Assembly (NCBI GenBank): GCA_003833135.1
Contig: QZLH01000024.1
Coordinates: 123,398 to 187,397, forward strand
Length of the DNA: 64,000 nucleotides
Direction of reading: 5' to 3'
Source: Oehlia diaphana
Taxonomy: Eukaryota; Glomeromycota; Glomeromycetes; Glomerales; Glomeraceae
Position numbers and translations under genes: made by a program. The notes beneath the pieces are model-generated. The model did no database searches. It was given only the letters and a program-made list of their open reading frames with translations, and had not been told where the DNA came from. Position 1 is the first letter of the stretch. Each line of letters starts with the position of its first letter. This document shows positions 47,136-59,752 of this stretch, one piece after another.

Positions 47136-49925
47136 AATAATAAATAAATAAATTTATAATATTTTTCAAAGAGCAAACAAACCGTTTTGGCTTAAAAAAA
47201 GAGGATCAAAAAATTTCCATATCTCCTTCTATTTATATTTGAATTTTTATTATATTTATTATATGCACTCTTGTCCGAAAATTCCGACTTATCCGCTATA
47301 AAAATTTTTTTCACTGCTTAATTTATCATACCCAGATTTATTAAGAATATCGTTATAATACTATTTATATTGTGCATGAATGTGATAAATTACGCCTAAA
47401 TTTATTTTTTTCCGTTTTATTTTTTTTTTTATTATAATGAAAAGAATAATAATAAATAAACAAATGGAATTTCTACTTTCCATAAATATAATGAGGGTTA
47501 TAATAATATATTACAGCCAAGAACCCTTTTTTCTATTTATATGTAAACTAAAATTATAACTTCGTCACGTGATTGATTTAATTATAGTGTTAGCCAATGA
47601 ATTGATTAACAGGTGGTGGTTTACCCTTTCCTAAATTAGTGAATTTTCCATGTTTGACATGTTGAAAGCAAATTGCCCTTAAAAATTGTAACACAAAAAA
47701 AAAAAAAAAAGAATACGAAAGTAACGTAACCTTTTTTTGTTTATCTTCATAATGAAAAAGTTATTGTAAAATAAGATCTTTTTTTTTTCGATTACATATG
47801 TACAAGAGTTTAGATTTCTGGATTATGCAAGTTCGAGCCACTCGGTTCTTTTGATGTTCCGGATTACCGCTTTTGATTAGAAATAAAGTTTCATAAAGAT
47901 GTAAATGACCTTCCATATAAGATTTTTAAGATTTTTGTATTACTAAATTTATCATTAACGTCTTTTACGAAAAAAGAAATTCCTAATAAAAAAAAAACCA
48001 TGATAACAACGATGATAACCTCAAGATAACGGAATTAGCTCAAAATTCATGAATTTAAACTTCGTAAAATTGGTGACTGTCTTCTTATAGAGCGTCATTT
48101 CCTATTGGTTCTGATTTATATTTGGGATTCTATTCTATAACAGGTAAACTCTAAAATTATATTTCAATATAGAATTGGGACTGACACGTGAAGATGATCA
48201 ATTTATAATATCAGATTTTTATAACCGATTACATCATTAAATCATTAAATCTTTAAAAGAAAAATATTTAGTTCCATGTCGGAATTATAATAGTGTCCGG
48301 ATCCGGATTATTTTCTGGATCTGAGTTATCTTCCGAATCCGAATTATTCTCCGCGTTCCGGATTATCCAAGGTTAGTACGATATTCGATTGTAAATTTTT
48401 GTAATACATTATTTGTTATGTTAATTTCATTCAAGACCTTAATATATTTTTATAAATTTTCTTAGTTTGATTCATAATGTCATTAGTTTTATTGATTTAA
48501 TGATAATATATAATCAAAATAGAAAGAAAAATTAGCTTTAAAATTAGAATAACGGCTAATTCGTAAAAATTACCGAAATCAGTTTGATAGCATAGTTGCG
48601 TCTATGATAGTTGAAAAATACTGTTGGGGCGATCTAGGAAATGTTTGTGATTATTATTCTAGTTTTTCTTTTCTGATTTTCTTTAATATTTTATAGGAGA
48701 CTATTTAGTTTTATTTTTAATTTATTTTTGTTATTTGTTTTATTTTCTTTTATTTCTTTTAAAATTCTAATTAAAGATAAAAGGCGCTATACCATGTTTG
48801 CCCTAAAAATGACCAAAATAATATATTACGTGCAGCGTTCGTAAGTAATTTGTTTATCCTACATTAGAATATTCTACTAGAAATCGTGTTTTCTATTACA
48901 CACATTTTTCGTGGATCTGTGGTTTGTGGCTCAGTACGAGACAATTCAGGCTGATCAAAACAAAAGCCATCTGATTTTTACAAAATCCAGAAATCTTTTA
49001 TATCTTATAATTTGATAATTTTTTACGTCTCAATGCACGCGATTTATATAACTCGGATGTGGCAAATTTTTTTCGTGAATAATATTGATTTATTATCGCC
49101 CAATTTATCACACGGCTAACACGAAAAATATTCATAAATGAAACTAGCAGTAAACTCAATGGATTATCTTGATGCCAGAATAGCTGAAATAAATGGGTAT
49201 AAAAACCGGGGAAATGGCAGGATTGATCTATATTTATAGAAATTTATAGTAATGTCAAGTTTAGAAACACATTACAAAAATTAATTTTATCAATTAATAA
49301 AATATTTTTACTACGTTTTTTATAATCATATTCTTTGACTCTAAAGATTCTTGTGAATATCAAAAACTTATTATTTCGCATTCCCTGTTTCAATATTTAC
49401 TATATTGTTCATAATCTCTTCAGTGATTTTTAACTAATTAATGTAAATGATATCTTTTATATCATATAGTTCTTAATAACTGTATTTATGTATAATTGTT
49501 CCATTCTTTCTTTCTATAATGTTATATAACTCATTGCATTCTTTCTCGCCGAATTGATATCGATGAATTGACATAATAACGTAATTCTATGTAAATTTTA
49601 TAATTTAACAGAAAATTATCAAATTGACGTATAAATGTATTTAATCAATTTCAAAATCTTTTGAAATGTACTATTGATCTTTTGATTCGATTAGTCTCTT
49701 TTATTTCTTGTATGGTTAGTGATCCTAGATTTTGATTATTATAAAGTTTGGCCTGAGTTTATAGTTTGCCAATATTACAGTTATTAAGTTTGTAAAAAAA
49801 AGTAAAAAATATGCGTAAAAGAATAAATAAATAAAAAAAAAAAATATTTAAAATTTTATTAATTTACATACATTTTTTTTTGCCAAAACTTATTCATTAT
49901 ACTACAAAAATAAGAAATTTTATCT
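47136..49925. other. Intergenic spacer downstream of the flippase gene
   Basis: No gene supported. It includes the 18-bp tandem repeat listed separately. An orphan TATA-like GGTATAAAAACC at about 49197-49208 is followed 45 bp later only by an 11-codon ORF. Confidence 0.45.
48268..48372 (-). pseudogene. C-terminal relic with hexapeptide repeats
   Basis: Four tandem 18-bp units (about 48295-48370), each built on TCCGGATCCGGATTATTT-like sequence. On the minus strand they read as six-residue repeats NNSDSE, DNSDPE, NNPDPD, then TIIPTWN and a stop at 48268-48270. Upstream on the minus strand the frame soon meets stops, so this looks like the tail of a lost acidic-repeat protein. Confidence 0.45.
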
Positions 49926-52900
49926 CTATGTAAGTTTAAGATAACTAGGGGGAGAATATCTTCTTCTCAAAAATTTTACAATATATAATGGCAAACTGCT
50001 AATAGCTGTTATTACGAGCACCTTCCAAACAAATGTTTCAGTTAAAATAAATGTTAAATCTATATTGTTACATAAAAAAGGATCAAGAAATTAATATTTA
50101 AATATTCATAAAAAATATGACAAATTATTTTACTTACCAAAATAAGTAGGCAAAAATATCATTGAAACAATGTAAATGGCCAATGTAATAATTTCCGATA
50201 AAACCATTAATCTATGCCTATCGAATTATGTGATAAAAGTTAATAAACAAAAAAAAAAGAATTAATTATAAATTTCACATTTTAATCACATACCATGTAT
50301 TAATCTCCAAAGCAACCATCAACAATTCATTAAGAATTAAAGCAGTAAAAGAAATAGAAACAATGTTTATAAATTCATCTTCAAAGAGTACAATTGACAT
50401 GATCATAATTGCACCACCTAAATATATGAAAATATATGAATGTTAGCTATCTCATTCATTAGTTAATTAATTTCAGTTAATGCAGTAATAAAATTACCTT
50501 GATAAACACTGATCATTAGCCATTGAAAGAAAGTTTTCAATGATAATGATCGACCCTAATAATAGTAAAAAGGTAAAAAAATTAGAAGTTTTGCAATATA
50601 GAGATGTTTCAGAGTAAATCTTCTATTACCTTTATTAAATCCTTGTATAATTCTGGAAATTGCAATGCTATATCCTCTCTCACATCTTTATCTAATACGA
50701 GTGAAAATACTGGTGCCATTGTATAAACTGTAGAATAACCTACAATTAGTATCCCCTATTAAATCATGGTTTTATTTGTTAATTTTATTAATTGTTTGTA
50801 TATTAATTAAATATAAATAAATAATAAGTTATCATCTTAATTCATTACCTGATAAAGTGCAATAGGAGCAAAATAAAATATTGCAGAAAATACGGCTTGT
50901 ATAACTGATATTATTAAACCACGATGAATGACAAATTGAGCTAGTTTTGCAGAGCGTTTATAACTATTTCTACCATGCCACACTATAAAAAAATTTAATA
51001 TATTAATTAAAAAACATATAATTTTGATCATTTTTAAAAAATACATAACAGTTCTCACTTACATAACAATTTTGTCAAAAAACTGAATTGAGTTACAGAA
51101 AAATCTGCAGCTAAGGAAGCTTGTTTACCTTCCTTCCCTACAATCCCTACCCCTAAATTTTATTCGTACATAAAATATCAGATTTTTGATTTTTCAAAAA
51201 TATAATGCATTCAGACAATATACTTACCAACATCAGCTGCCTGGATCATGCTAACATCATTGCCACCATCTCCTATGCAACAGACTCTTTTATTTGAGAA
51301 TTTCTTAATAAGTTTTGTTATATCAGCCTAATAATAAAAATAAGTAAGTAAGGAACAATAAATTAAATTAAACTTAAATAGATAGTATATAATACTTTTT
51401 GAGTAGGAGAACATCTACAAGCAACAACTACTGGCAATTCTACAGCCAATTCAATGAATTCATACTGATAGTGATCCATATAAATTTGTAGTGATTCACC
51501 GTCAATTACTAAACAAAAATCTCCTTTGGTTTGTAAACTAATCAGTTCTTCATGAGCATCTTCAATGCTTTGAACTAAAAATTGAATATATTAATGAATA
51601 AACACAAACAATTAAACCCTCAAACCTTTAATCAAATGCATTTTATAATACATACGTTTAGATATTTGATGAATAGTTTGATTCCTTGAAATTAATTTTG
51701 AAGATATAGCAATACATGTTGCTGTTTCAATCTTATCTCCTGTTAACATCCAAATTTTTAGACCTGCATTCCTCAATAATTCCAAAGTGGTCTTTACACC
51801 ATCCTGAAGTTTATCCTCCACTCCAGTTACTCCTAAGAGTTCTAGCTCATTTTCTAGGATTGTACTTATAATTGCCTGTTCCTGAGCTTTACGATCTGAA
51901 AGACTCACTTTGGCTTCATGGTATCTATAAATAATTATCATAATTAGATATATTTGCAGTTTAATCGGTAGAAAATTTCTTGTATTTACCTTTTTGAAAA
52001 ATCATTATATACTTCTTCTGATAACTTTTTACGTGCAACAACTAAAGTCCTCAATCCTTCTCTGGCCATATTTCCACATTCTTCATCCAGCCAATCATTA
52101 TATTGTACAATCCTACTCATTAGGACATCTGCTCCTTTTTCATAAAAATAAATTTCATCGGTAGCTTTATCTTTAACAATAATTCCCATCCTCTTAGTTT
52201 CACTTGTGAATGGAAATATTTGAAGAATTTGAAATTCAAAAGTATCACCATGTTTTGTACGAAGATGCATTTCATTGATATCACGAAAAACAAGAGTAAG
52301 ACCAACATGTTCCGTCCATTTCACAATTGCAACTTCATCTGGTGAAGATGCTTGATATGTAACCTCTGAATCATCAGAATCTATTACAGGAGTAACCTAA
52401 ACAACAAAGTTATAGTTAGTTATAGTTAAAAAATTATATTATAATTTACTCAAAGCATTCTCACTTACATTGTGACATAACGCCAAGGCAAATACAATAT
52501 CTTTTATTCTAGAACTCATATCTCTACGACTTTTTCCAACCAAAATAGTAGAGGTAGCTGTACGGGATGTTCTCTGTACATCTTAGGTACGAAAAGATAT
52601 AAACATTAAGTTCAAATTATAATTAAAAAATATATATATATATATATAATTGTACATATACAAATATACCTTTTCCTTGTTGTTTTCCAAATGCGGCATC
52701 AAGTTGATTGGAAATTTCATCCATGGTATCAATATTATAGGCCATGGTTCCCATATGAAGTTTTTTGAGCTCCATATCTATTTAAAAAATTAATTTTTAT
52801 ATTATGTTATATTAATCAAATGATATATTATTTGTTTATATCAATTACCATTTTTAGTCAATGTTCCGGTCTTATCTGACAAAAGATATTCAATACGACC

Positions 52901-55017
52901 AAGTTCTTCAGGTATTGTACTGGTTCGCACTATTGTATCGGGGATCTCTCTATCATTCATAATTTGATACCCATAAACAGTTTTGCCCATATCTAAGTTA
53001 ACACGTAATCTAAAATAAAATAAATAAATAAATAAGAATAACTATACTAAAAATCAAATAAATATTTGTAATTATTAAATAAAAGACTTACCCAATCGGA
53101 ATGATCGAAGAAAATAGGATCAAAAATCGAAATAAATAAATATACCATAGACCCCGAAATCCGTTCAAAGCAATAAGTAACAATGATAATAACATTGTAA
53201 CCAAGAATAGAATCTATCAAATAGTAATATATTTGAATTAATTTAATATTTTAATTGATTAGTAAAATTTTAACTAAATCAACCTTGGAAAGCCGATTAA
53301 TTTCTTGATCAAGTAATCCAACTTTTGTTTCTGGATGACTTGTGTTCATTACAGCGCGAGTATCTTTGCCGGTATAAATAACAAATCCAATAGCAGTGCC
53401 TGATGCCAATACTGTATTCATCCATAACGTATTTTCAACATTAAGAGCCTCAACTTGCGGTACCTAGAGTGACAATAAAAAATTAAAATAGTGATAAAAG
53501 AACTATTCATACGAATATTATTCTAATAAATCTTACAATATCTTCCGCTACTGCTTTCGAAAAATTTCCAACAAAGTTATGAATGTCTTTTTGTGGACTG
53601 TCAGCATATATTTCTGCATCAATTTCCAAAAGACTTTCATCTGATGGTAATTTTTGACAATACGGCACGGCTAATCTATAAATAGGTTTAAATTAATAAT
53701 ATTAAATTTTTGAAATCAGATCATTCCCTATCTAGATAAGATACCTTAATTTCCAATCAGTTTCACCATCTAATTGATCAGTCCTAATAAAACAAGCGCC
53801 ACTTGATTCTGTTGTCCGAAGCAATATCAAGTCTGCAGGAATCTTTCATTAAATAATTTATAAATGATTAATTCACTAACACTATAACACTATTTAAAAT
53901 AATTAATATTTTTTTTTTTAAAAAAAAAAATCTTTGAATTTAACATACTCTTTGATCTTTATTAATTATAATTAAATCTCCAACTCTTATTTTTGAACTT
54001 GGCACTAGTTTAATACCTTTAGTTGTCATTATTTGATATTTTTGAGAATTATTTTCTTGATCTCTTTTATATCTTTTCCAATCATCATAAGCTTCTTTAC
54101 CCATCGTTACAAGAATCACAAAACATAATGGGCCAAGGTATGTGATAATATAACCTAGAGAAATAATAAATTATGTGAATATTAATTGAAATATTTTTAT
54201 CTAAATAATATCTTCTTACCAATTTTCAACGGTGGAATAAATTGCGATAATGCCACGAGAAGAAAGTATAAATTAATGAATATATGAAACTTAATGTAAA
54301 AATAGAAATTAGTATTAAATTAACAATCATATTACACATATTTATTAAAATTGATTAAATAATTAATGTTTACCTGTTGATAAAATACCAACGGAAAAAA
54401 AGTAATTAAATTATATTTTTGATTTCGAACAACATTTGCTGGATATTTATCTTTCAATTTTTCTAAAAAATTATCAATTAATGAATATACAAAAAAATAA
54501 AATAAATTAAAAACATTTTCGAAACAATTAAATAGTAAGCAACAAACCTGCAACTTTAAATGAGATCGTTCGAGACTTAGCATTGGGAGTATTTCGTGAT
54601 GGAACATTAGTCGTTGATGCAGATGATCTTATATTACGACGTCTCCTCGGAGATACCGGAGATGCTGGAGATGACTAGCCAAAAAAAATCAAAGATTTAC
54701 ATTAATATCTTATCGAATTCATTTTTTTTATTATTATATATACAAAGAGGGAGATATTAGTCTTCTACTGTTTACTGTATTTGTATATTAAGAAATTCCC
54801 GTGGGATCTGTATCTAATATATGGGAAGGTTAAAAGCCAATGAAAACTACTTTTCTAGTATAAATTCACTTTTTTGTATTGAACTGACCTCTACCCAATC
54901 GTCATGTTGATTCTGAATTAAAGGCGCTTCGTCCTCTAAATCTGAACTTCTTTGTTTTACCCTATTATCTGAAAAAGGCATAATAGTTTTTAAAGCTATA
55001 GAAGGTTCTCTCACCAT
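49926..55017 (-). CDS. NEO1: P4-ATPase phospholipid flippase, Neo1/ATP9 type, 1080 aa, 23 exons
   Basis: Exons: 55017-54889, 54674-54548, 54462-54374, 54289-54220, 54154-53949, 53842-53745, 53675-53537, 53463-53284, 53213-53092, 53009-52849, 52777-52670, 52581-52469, 52396-51990, 51924-51656, 51574-51396, 51327-51228, 51152-51063, 50982-50849, 50755-50630, 50555-50498, 50417-50294, 50217-50138, 50059-49926 (3243 nt, one frame). Motifs in order: NVVRNQKYN entry, DGET (232-235) actuator, DKTGT with phosphorylated Asp432, KGAD, TGDK (711-714), GDGGND (818-823), and ten predicted helices. The short N-terminus and [18 protein letters not shown] region fit the beta-subunit-independent Neo1/ATP9A group. 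It moves aminophospholipids to the cytosolic leaflet of Golgi/endosomal membranes. The length is close to yeast Neo1. Confidence 0.93.
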
Positions 55018-55355
55018 TATTACGGAGGTTTTATTAAATAACTAATTAAATTAATTTCATTGAACCAGTACAAAAGATAAACCGATCTATAGTGTTTATT
55101 TGGCATTCGTTTAAGAATTCAAGTTAACAACACAAACAACGGCACAGCCATTACACACAGCCTTAATGCGGTAAGGCCACGTGACACATACAGTATACGA
55201 TCGATATCTGGGCAGAGGCAAATATATAAATGGTATACATACTATATTAAGTAAGTCGAGGTGAATTCTCAAATTTATACATTTGTGTGGAAAGATCGGG
55301 TTTCTATATATATAAATATTTCCGCATATCACCTTTGCGCTATCCCGATACATTT
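55018..55355. promoter_or_regulatory. Divergent promoter region, flippase and small ORF
   Basis: A 338-bp region between divergent starts. A TATA-like AATATATAAATGG lies at 55222-55234, about 125 bp upstream of the + strand ATG at 55356. The region near 55130-55215 is GC-richer than typical intergenic DNA here. Confidence 0.35.
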
Positions 55356-55529
55356 ATGTCTATCACGGAAAAGGACTTTAACTTATCTGTAGAATATCGA
55401 CAAAGAATGATATCTGACGCGGAAGTCATCCTCTTTGCTATAGAAAATGATATGAACCCGAATGAAATGTTTTACATGACCAGAAGAGAAAGACTAATTA
55501 GTGAGGAAATCATCCTCCGTAATTTCTAA
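55356..55529 (+). CDS. Small hypothetical protein, 57 aa
   Basis: Starts MSITEKDFNLSVEYRQRM; an upstream in-frame ATG at 55287 would add 23 residues that look like leader sequence. The product is charged and amphipathic with no signal peptide (ends ERLISEEIILRNF). Codons use G/C at third positions more than the neighbouring genes, which argues for real coding history. No family recognised; it may be a fragment of a longer gene. Confidence 0.4.
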   Translation: MSITEKDFNLSVEYRQRMISDAEVILFAIENDMNPNEMFYMTRRERLISEEIILRNF

Positions 55530-56307
55530 GATGTGGGAACTCCAAGGGCACATAGCTAGCACATGACTGCATTGCTAAAAATCAGATTCAGAATTTTGTC
55601 GGATTTGAAAGTTTTGATCACATAAAATAGATTCCGAAATTAGTGTATGTACAGTATTACTGAAATATATTTATATAAAGAATTACATATTATTTCATTA
55701 TTTCCTCCCATTTATGAGTTGTTTTTATATTTATGAAGGATATACTAATAACAGCAATTCACGCTTTTAGAACATCGAAACCATCTGATACATCCAGTGA
55801 AATTACTTCAGAAGATTTTTTCCGAAAAGTTGAGTAAATATAAATGCTAATATTAGGTCCCGAACTTTGAATGAATTTAGGCGAAACATCTTAAAATCTG
55901 TTAAGACAAAATAATAACAAGATGAATATAGTAATCGTGTCTGTGTTATCTAACACATATAGTTGCTGATTGCCTAAAAAAGTCGATAGATGCAAACTTT
56001 CATCATAAATTTTGCTTTGATGTAAAAAAGGATATATGAAAAAAATAAAAAATTGCCATAATTTCATAGATAATAAAAATCCGAAAAAGGTACTTTTGAA
56101 AGTAAAGCCTTATTATGAAAAATGACTAGCCTGAAAGAACATTATAAATAGGTTATTGAGTTAAGATGGTAATAAAATAATTTTTAGAACATATCTCATA
56201 CATAAATCATAATGTTCTGAAATCTAAAATTGGACTTATTTAAAACCAATTGGCGTTATAATATTTAAGACCTTATAATTCTTTTAGCTTTGATAAAGAA
56301 AAGAAAA
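55530..56307. other. Intergenic, no gene seen
   Basis: Contains no convincing ORF or repeat. It lies between two GC-richer ORFs on the same strand. Confidence 0.45.
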
Positions 56308-56919
56308 ATGAAAGCTTATTACCTCTTTGTATGGCTACTAAGCCTAGATTTTCCGTTAAGTATCTATAGTTATAGAATTACCGCATTAATGAAAGCTGAT
56401 ACGACTCGTATGAGACGCATCAATATCAACAATAGAATGTATTACGACCCTTTCGGGTATAAATAAACAAAAACCCATTATGACGTCTACTACCAGAAGG
56501 GCCAAATTGACGATATTGTAACGACCTTTAGTATTCATAACAATTATACTGATATTGAGAATTGTGTAGATGAATACTATAGCGACACTGCAACAATTAC
56601 GATTAGTTCCATTCCAGGAAAGATTTTCTTAGTAGGAGAGAAACATTTTAGCGTCGAGCCCTTCGAGGTTAAATATAGAAATTGCCAATTCATTATTTCC
56701 ACCTATAAGAATTTTTTTGGACCCGATGCCAAGACGTATTGCTTGAAAGATTTTGTTATGGAATACATTCAAGCTAATTTTAATCAGGATTACTTTTATA
56801 TAAGACCGGATTGGAAATATTATGATTGTGGCTCTCCTGAAAATCTGACAAATTTTTCATCCTGTTCTTCCTGTTTTTCGATCCTTTGTACTAACGAAGT
56901 TTATTTTTATGGAATTTAG
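56308..56919 (+). pseudogene. Interrupted ORF, 203 codons with one in-frame TAA
   Basis: The frame runs from ATG at 56308 to TAG at 56917-56919 and is broken only by TAA at 56464-56466. The first part, 52 residues, begins MKAYYLFVWLLSLDFPLSIYS, like a signal peptide. The second part, 150 residues, is Cys-, Tyr- and Phe-rich (ENCVDEYYSD, YRNCQF, TYCLKDF, YYDCGSP, SSCSSCF) with N-glycosylation-type NxT/S sites. Codon use is GC-richer than neighbours (GTC TAC TAC CAG AAG GGC). This suggests a secreted protein with a recent nonsense mutation, or a sequencing error. No intron with proper sites removes the stop. Family unknown. Confidence 0.6.
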
Positions 56920-58066
56920 GATAACTATGAATAAAATTAGTCTATATTATTAATTATTACTTAGGTTAAAATAAAATATGTAATTTTATTATTTTGGTAT
57001 TCGATGGTTAACAGGTTAACTATATCAATATTTTCATTGGTCCAAAATAAAAATCTAAACCTTTTTTGAATTAATTTTAAACAATAAAAATAAATTTAGA
57101 CATCAAACATATTTTTTTTTTTTTGAAACAACCATAATAAATAACATAATTATAATAATAAATTCATTTACTAAATTTGTTTCGGTTTAAAGATTTTATC
57201 TCGGCTCGTCGATAAGGCGCAGAGTTATTAGGCGGAACACCAATTAAATAGGATCAGCAATGGATCAACGCTTTATTAACTGGATTTGTAGATCAAGGAA
57301 GCGTATAATTAATTCCAAGATGCAATTCTTTTTATTCTTTTTATTCTTTTTTTTTTTTTGTTAAAAGTATTGTTGAAAGTTTGTAACAAGGAAAAATAGT
57401 ATTAAACTAAATGAGTAGTTTAAATTTGAAACTCAGGATCACAGTGTTTCTAATTAATTAATAAAATGTACCACGTGAGTCAACAATGCGGAAATCACTA
57501 GTGGATATAAATACTGTTTGTTTTATTAGTTGATCACAAGATGTAAGAAAAGAGTTAGAAAAACTACTCGGCGTACTTTAATTAAAAATAACGCAATGGC
57601 ATCTACCGATCTTTTAAATATATAAATCAATTTAAAAATATACATACACGGTATATATACTATATATGGTATATTTATAAAATTTTGATAAGAAATAATG
57701 GATCATAATTTTTAATTGTGGCGCCCATTTTTAGTCATTTAAAGTTTTTCATATTTATCAAGACAAAAGCTAATTCGATACTTAAAATAAGGCTGTTTTG
57801 TTTCTAGATTGCATTAAATCTGTATGTACAAATATTTTTTACTTATTTTGGTTTTACAAAATTAGCTTTATAAGATGTGATCTATGGTTGGCTAAAAATA
57901 CAATAATAACGTTTTATCTCATTAAAGTTTTAACTTTAAGTGATTTCCTTGTTAGAAAATAACTATAAATAATTTGATTTTGAAAATAAAATTTTTATTT
58001 TTTTTTTTTTGAAAAAAAAAAAATTAATCTTGAAAACTGACTGCCCTTTATTACTATTATACCATT
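56920..58066. other. Intergenic, no gene seen
   Basis: AT-rich with T-runs (57112-57124, 57340-57359) and a T-run/A-run pair just upstream of the kinase-like gene (about 57995-58023). Leader and promoter of that gene presumably lie in the last part. Confidence 0.45.
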
Positions 58067-59752
58067 ATGAATAAGTCATATAAATCATTAAATCCTGAAA
58101 AGGATTTTCGTCAACAGATTAAAAGTATTTTTAAAGCTTGTAAAGTTCAACAAGGTATATTAATTAAAAAATTTTTTTTTTTCTTTTTTAAAAAAAAATG
58201 ACTTTTTCTAATAACGTTCTTTTAAATCCTTTTATAATCTATATAATATAGGACAAATAGCAACATTTCCTTCTCCAATAAATATCAAAAATATTAAGCA
58301 TCTATCCACCGATGATATAGGGATATGTCATGAGTGCAATAAAAAAAGGCCATATAAAAATTGGTGTAATCCATGTTATTCCTCCCATTTTAAAAAATCA
58401 TTCGGTAAATGGACAAGCGGTAATAAATCATTGGATAAATTTATACGTAAATCGCAATTATCATCAATTAGTAGAATGAATTGTTTGGAATGGATACCAA
58501 GATATCATTTAACCGATGTTGAATTATTATATAATAATGATTATGGTAGCGTTTATTCTGCTAATTGGATTGACGGTTTTATCATTAATTGGAATAAAGG
58601 TGAAAAATGTTGGAATAGATGTAATTATGGTGTTAAAGTTATTTTAAAAACTTTTATGAATGATGATGATTTTGCGGATTTCTTACATGAGGTAAAATTA
58701 AAATAATTATATTAATTTTTATTACTCCCTAAATTCTTTTTTTAACCTTTCCTCATCATTTATTTTTAGCCAAAAGCTCATTTAAATTGTTGCATTCCGA
58801 ATGCTCATATTTCATCACTCTACGGTTTCACTCAAGATCCAGTAACGAACCAATATCTAATGGTATTAGAATACTCTTCAGATGGTACTTTACGTAATTT
58901 TATTCAAGAAAGTCCTGATTTATTAGATTGGAAGGATAGATGCACTATGTTAGAAAACATCGCTTCAGGTTTAAAGACAATTCATAGTGCAAATCTAATT
59001 CACGGTAATCTCCATACTGGAAATATTTTACAACATTATTCACGATCAAATATAAGTGATTTTAAGTTTTCTATGAAATATAATGCCAAAAAGAAAAATT
59101 CTTTCTCTTCTACTAATACTTCATTACGTGAAGTTTATGGTGTAATACCTTTTATGGCTCCTGAAGTTTTAAGTGGTCAACAACCTACATTATCTTCTGA
59201 TATATATAGTTTTGGTATTATAATGTGGGAATTATCATCATTTAACCCACCTTTTCATGATAAAGCTCATGATATTAAATTAATTATGGAAATATGTAAT
59301 GGATGTCGTCCTGATATTGTTAAAGAAACGCCTAATGCTTATGTTTCTTTAATGAAACGTTGTTGGCATTCTGATCCTGCAAAAAGACCTACTGCTGAAG
59401 AATTGGTTTATCTTATTAAAGAATTATCTACTTATACTTGTTTTAAAAAAATTAATTTATCTGAAAAAGAATCATTGAAAATAAATTTAATGAATTCTTT
59501 AAAAAATACCCATCCTTTGGCCATTTATTCAAGTAAACTTTTACCTACTCTTTTTACGGATCATGATCAAGATGATAATGAAGGTATGTATTTTATTTTA
59601 ACACTCTTATTTTTCCTGTATATATAATAAAGTTAAAAATATATATATAATTTTTCTTCTTTTCATTAGATGATGATGACCAATTGTCCGAATATGATGA
59701 CTCTGTAGAGTCTTCACCGTTAATTTTATTAAATAACAATAATTTATTATAA
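58067..59752 (+). CDS. Zinc-ribbon TKL-like kinase, probable pseudokinase, 474 aa
   Basis: Exons are 58067-58154, 58252-58691, 58770-59583 and 59670-59752 (1425 nt). The N-terminal part has a Cys ribbon (ICHEC, WCNPC) followed by GKWTSGNKSLDKFI. That is the hallmark of the kinase family hugely expanded in Rhizophagus. The kinase fold follows: a degenerate Gly loop (NDYGSVYSANW), Lys in YGVKVILK, hinge VLEYSSDGTL, PFMAPEVLSG, SDIYSFGIIMWELSS, and CWHSDPAKRPTAEEL. The catalytic loop reads HGNLHTGNIL with Asn256 where the catalytic Asp should be, and the DFG site reads DFK (273-275). Phosphotransfer is therefore unlikely, and a scaffolding or nucleotide-sensing role is more plausible. An acidic C-terminal tail (DDDDQLSEYDD) follows. 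Confidence 0.88.

Noticed and set aside
46324..47176. Long open frames across the gap on both strands
   Set aside because: They consist of homopolymer Lys or Phe and unknown bases; artefacts of poly(A) and N.
49197..49283. Orphan TATA-like site with a following ATG
   Set aside because: The ATG opens only 10 residues before a stop and no spliced continuation was found.
56454..56466. GGGTATAAATAAA as a TATA promoter
   Set aside because: It lies inside a frame that is protein-like on both sides; coincidence of a stop in AT-rich DNA is simpler.
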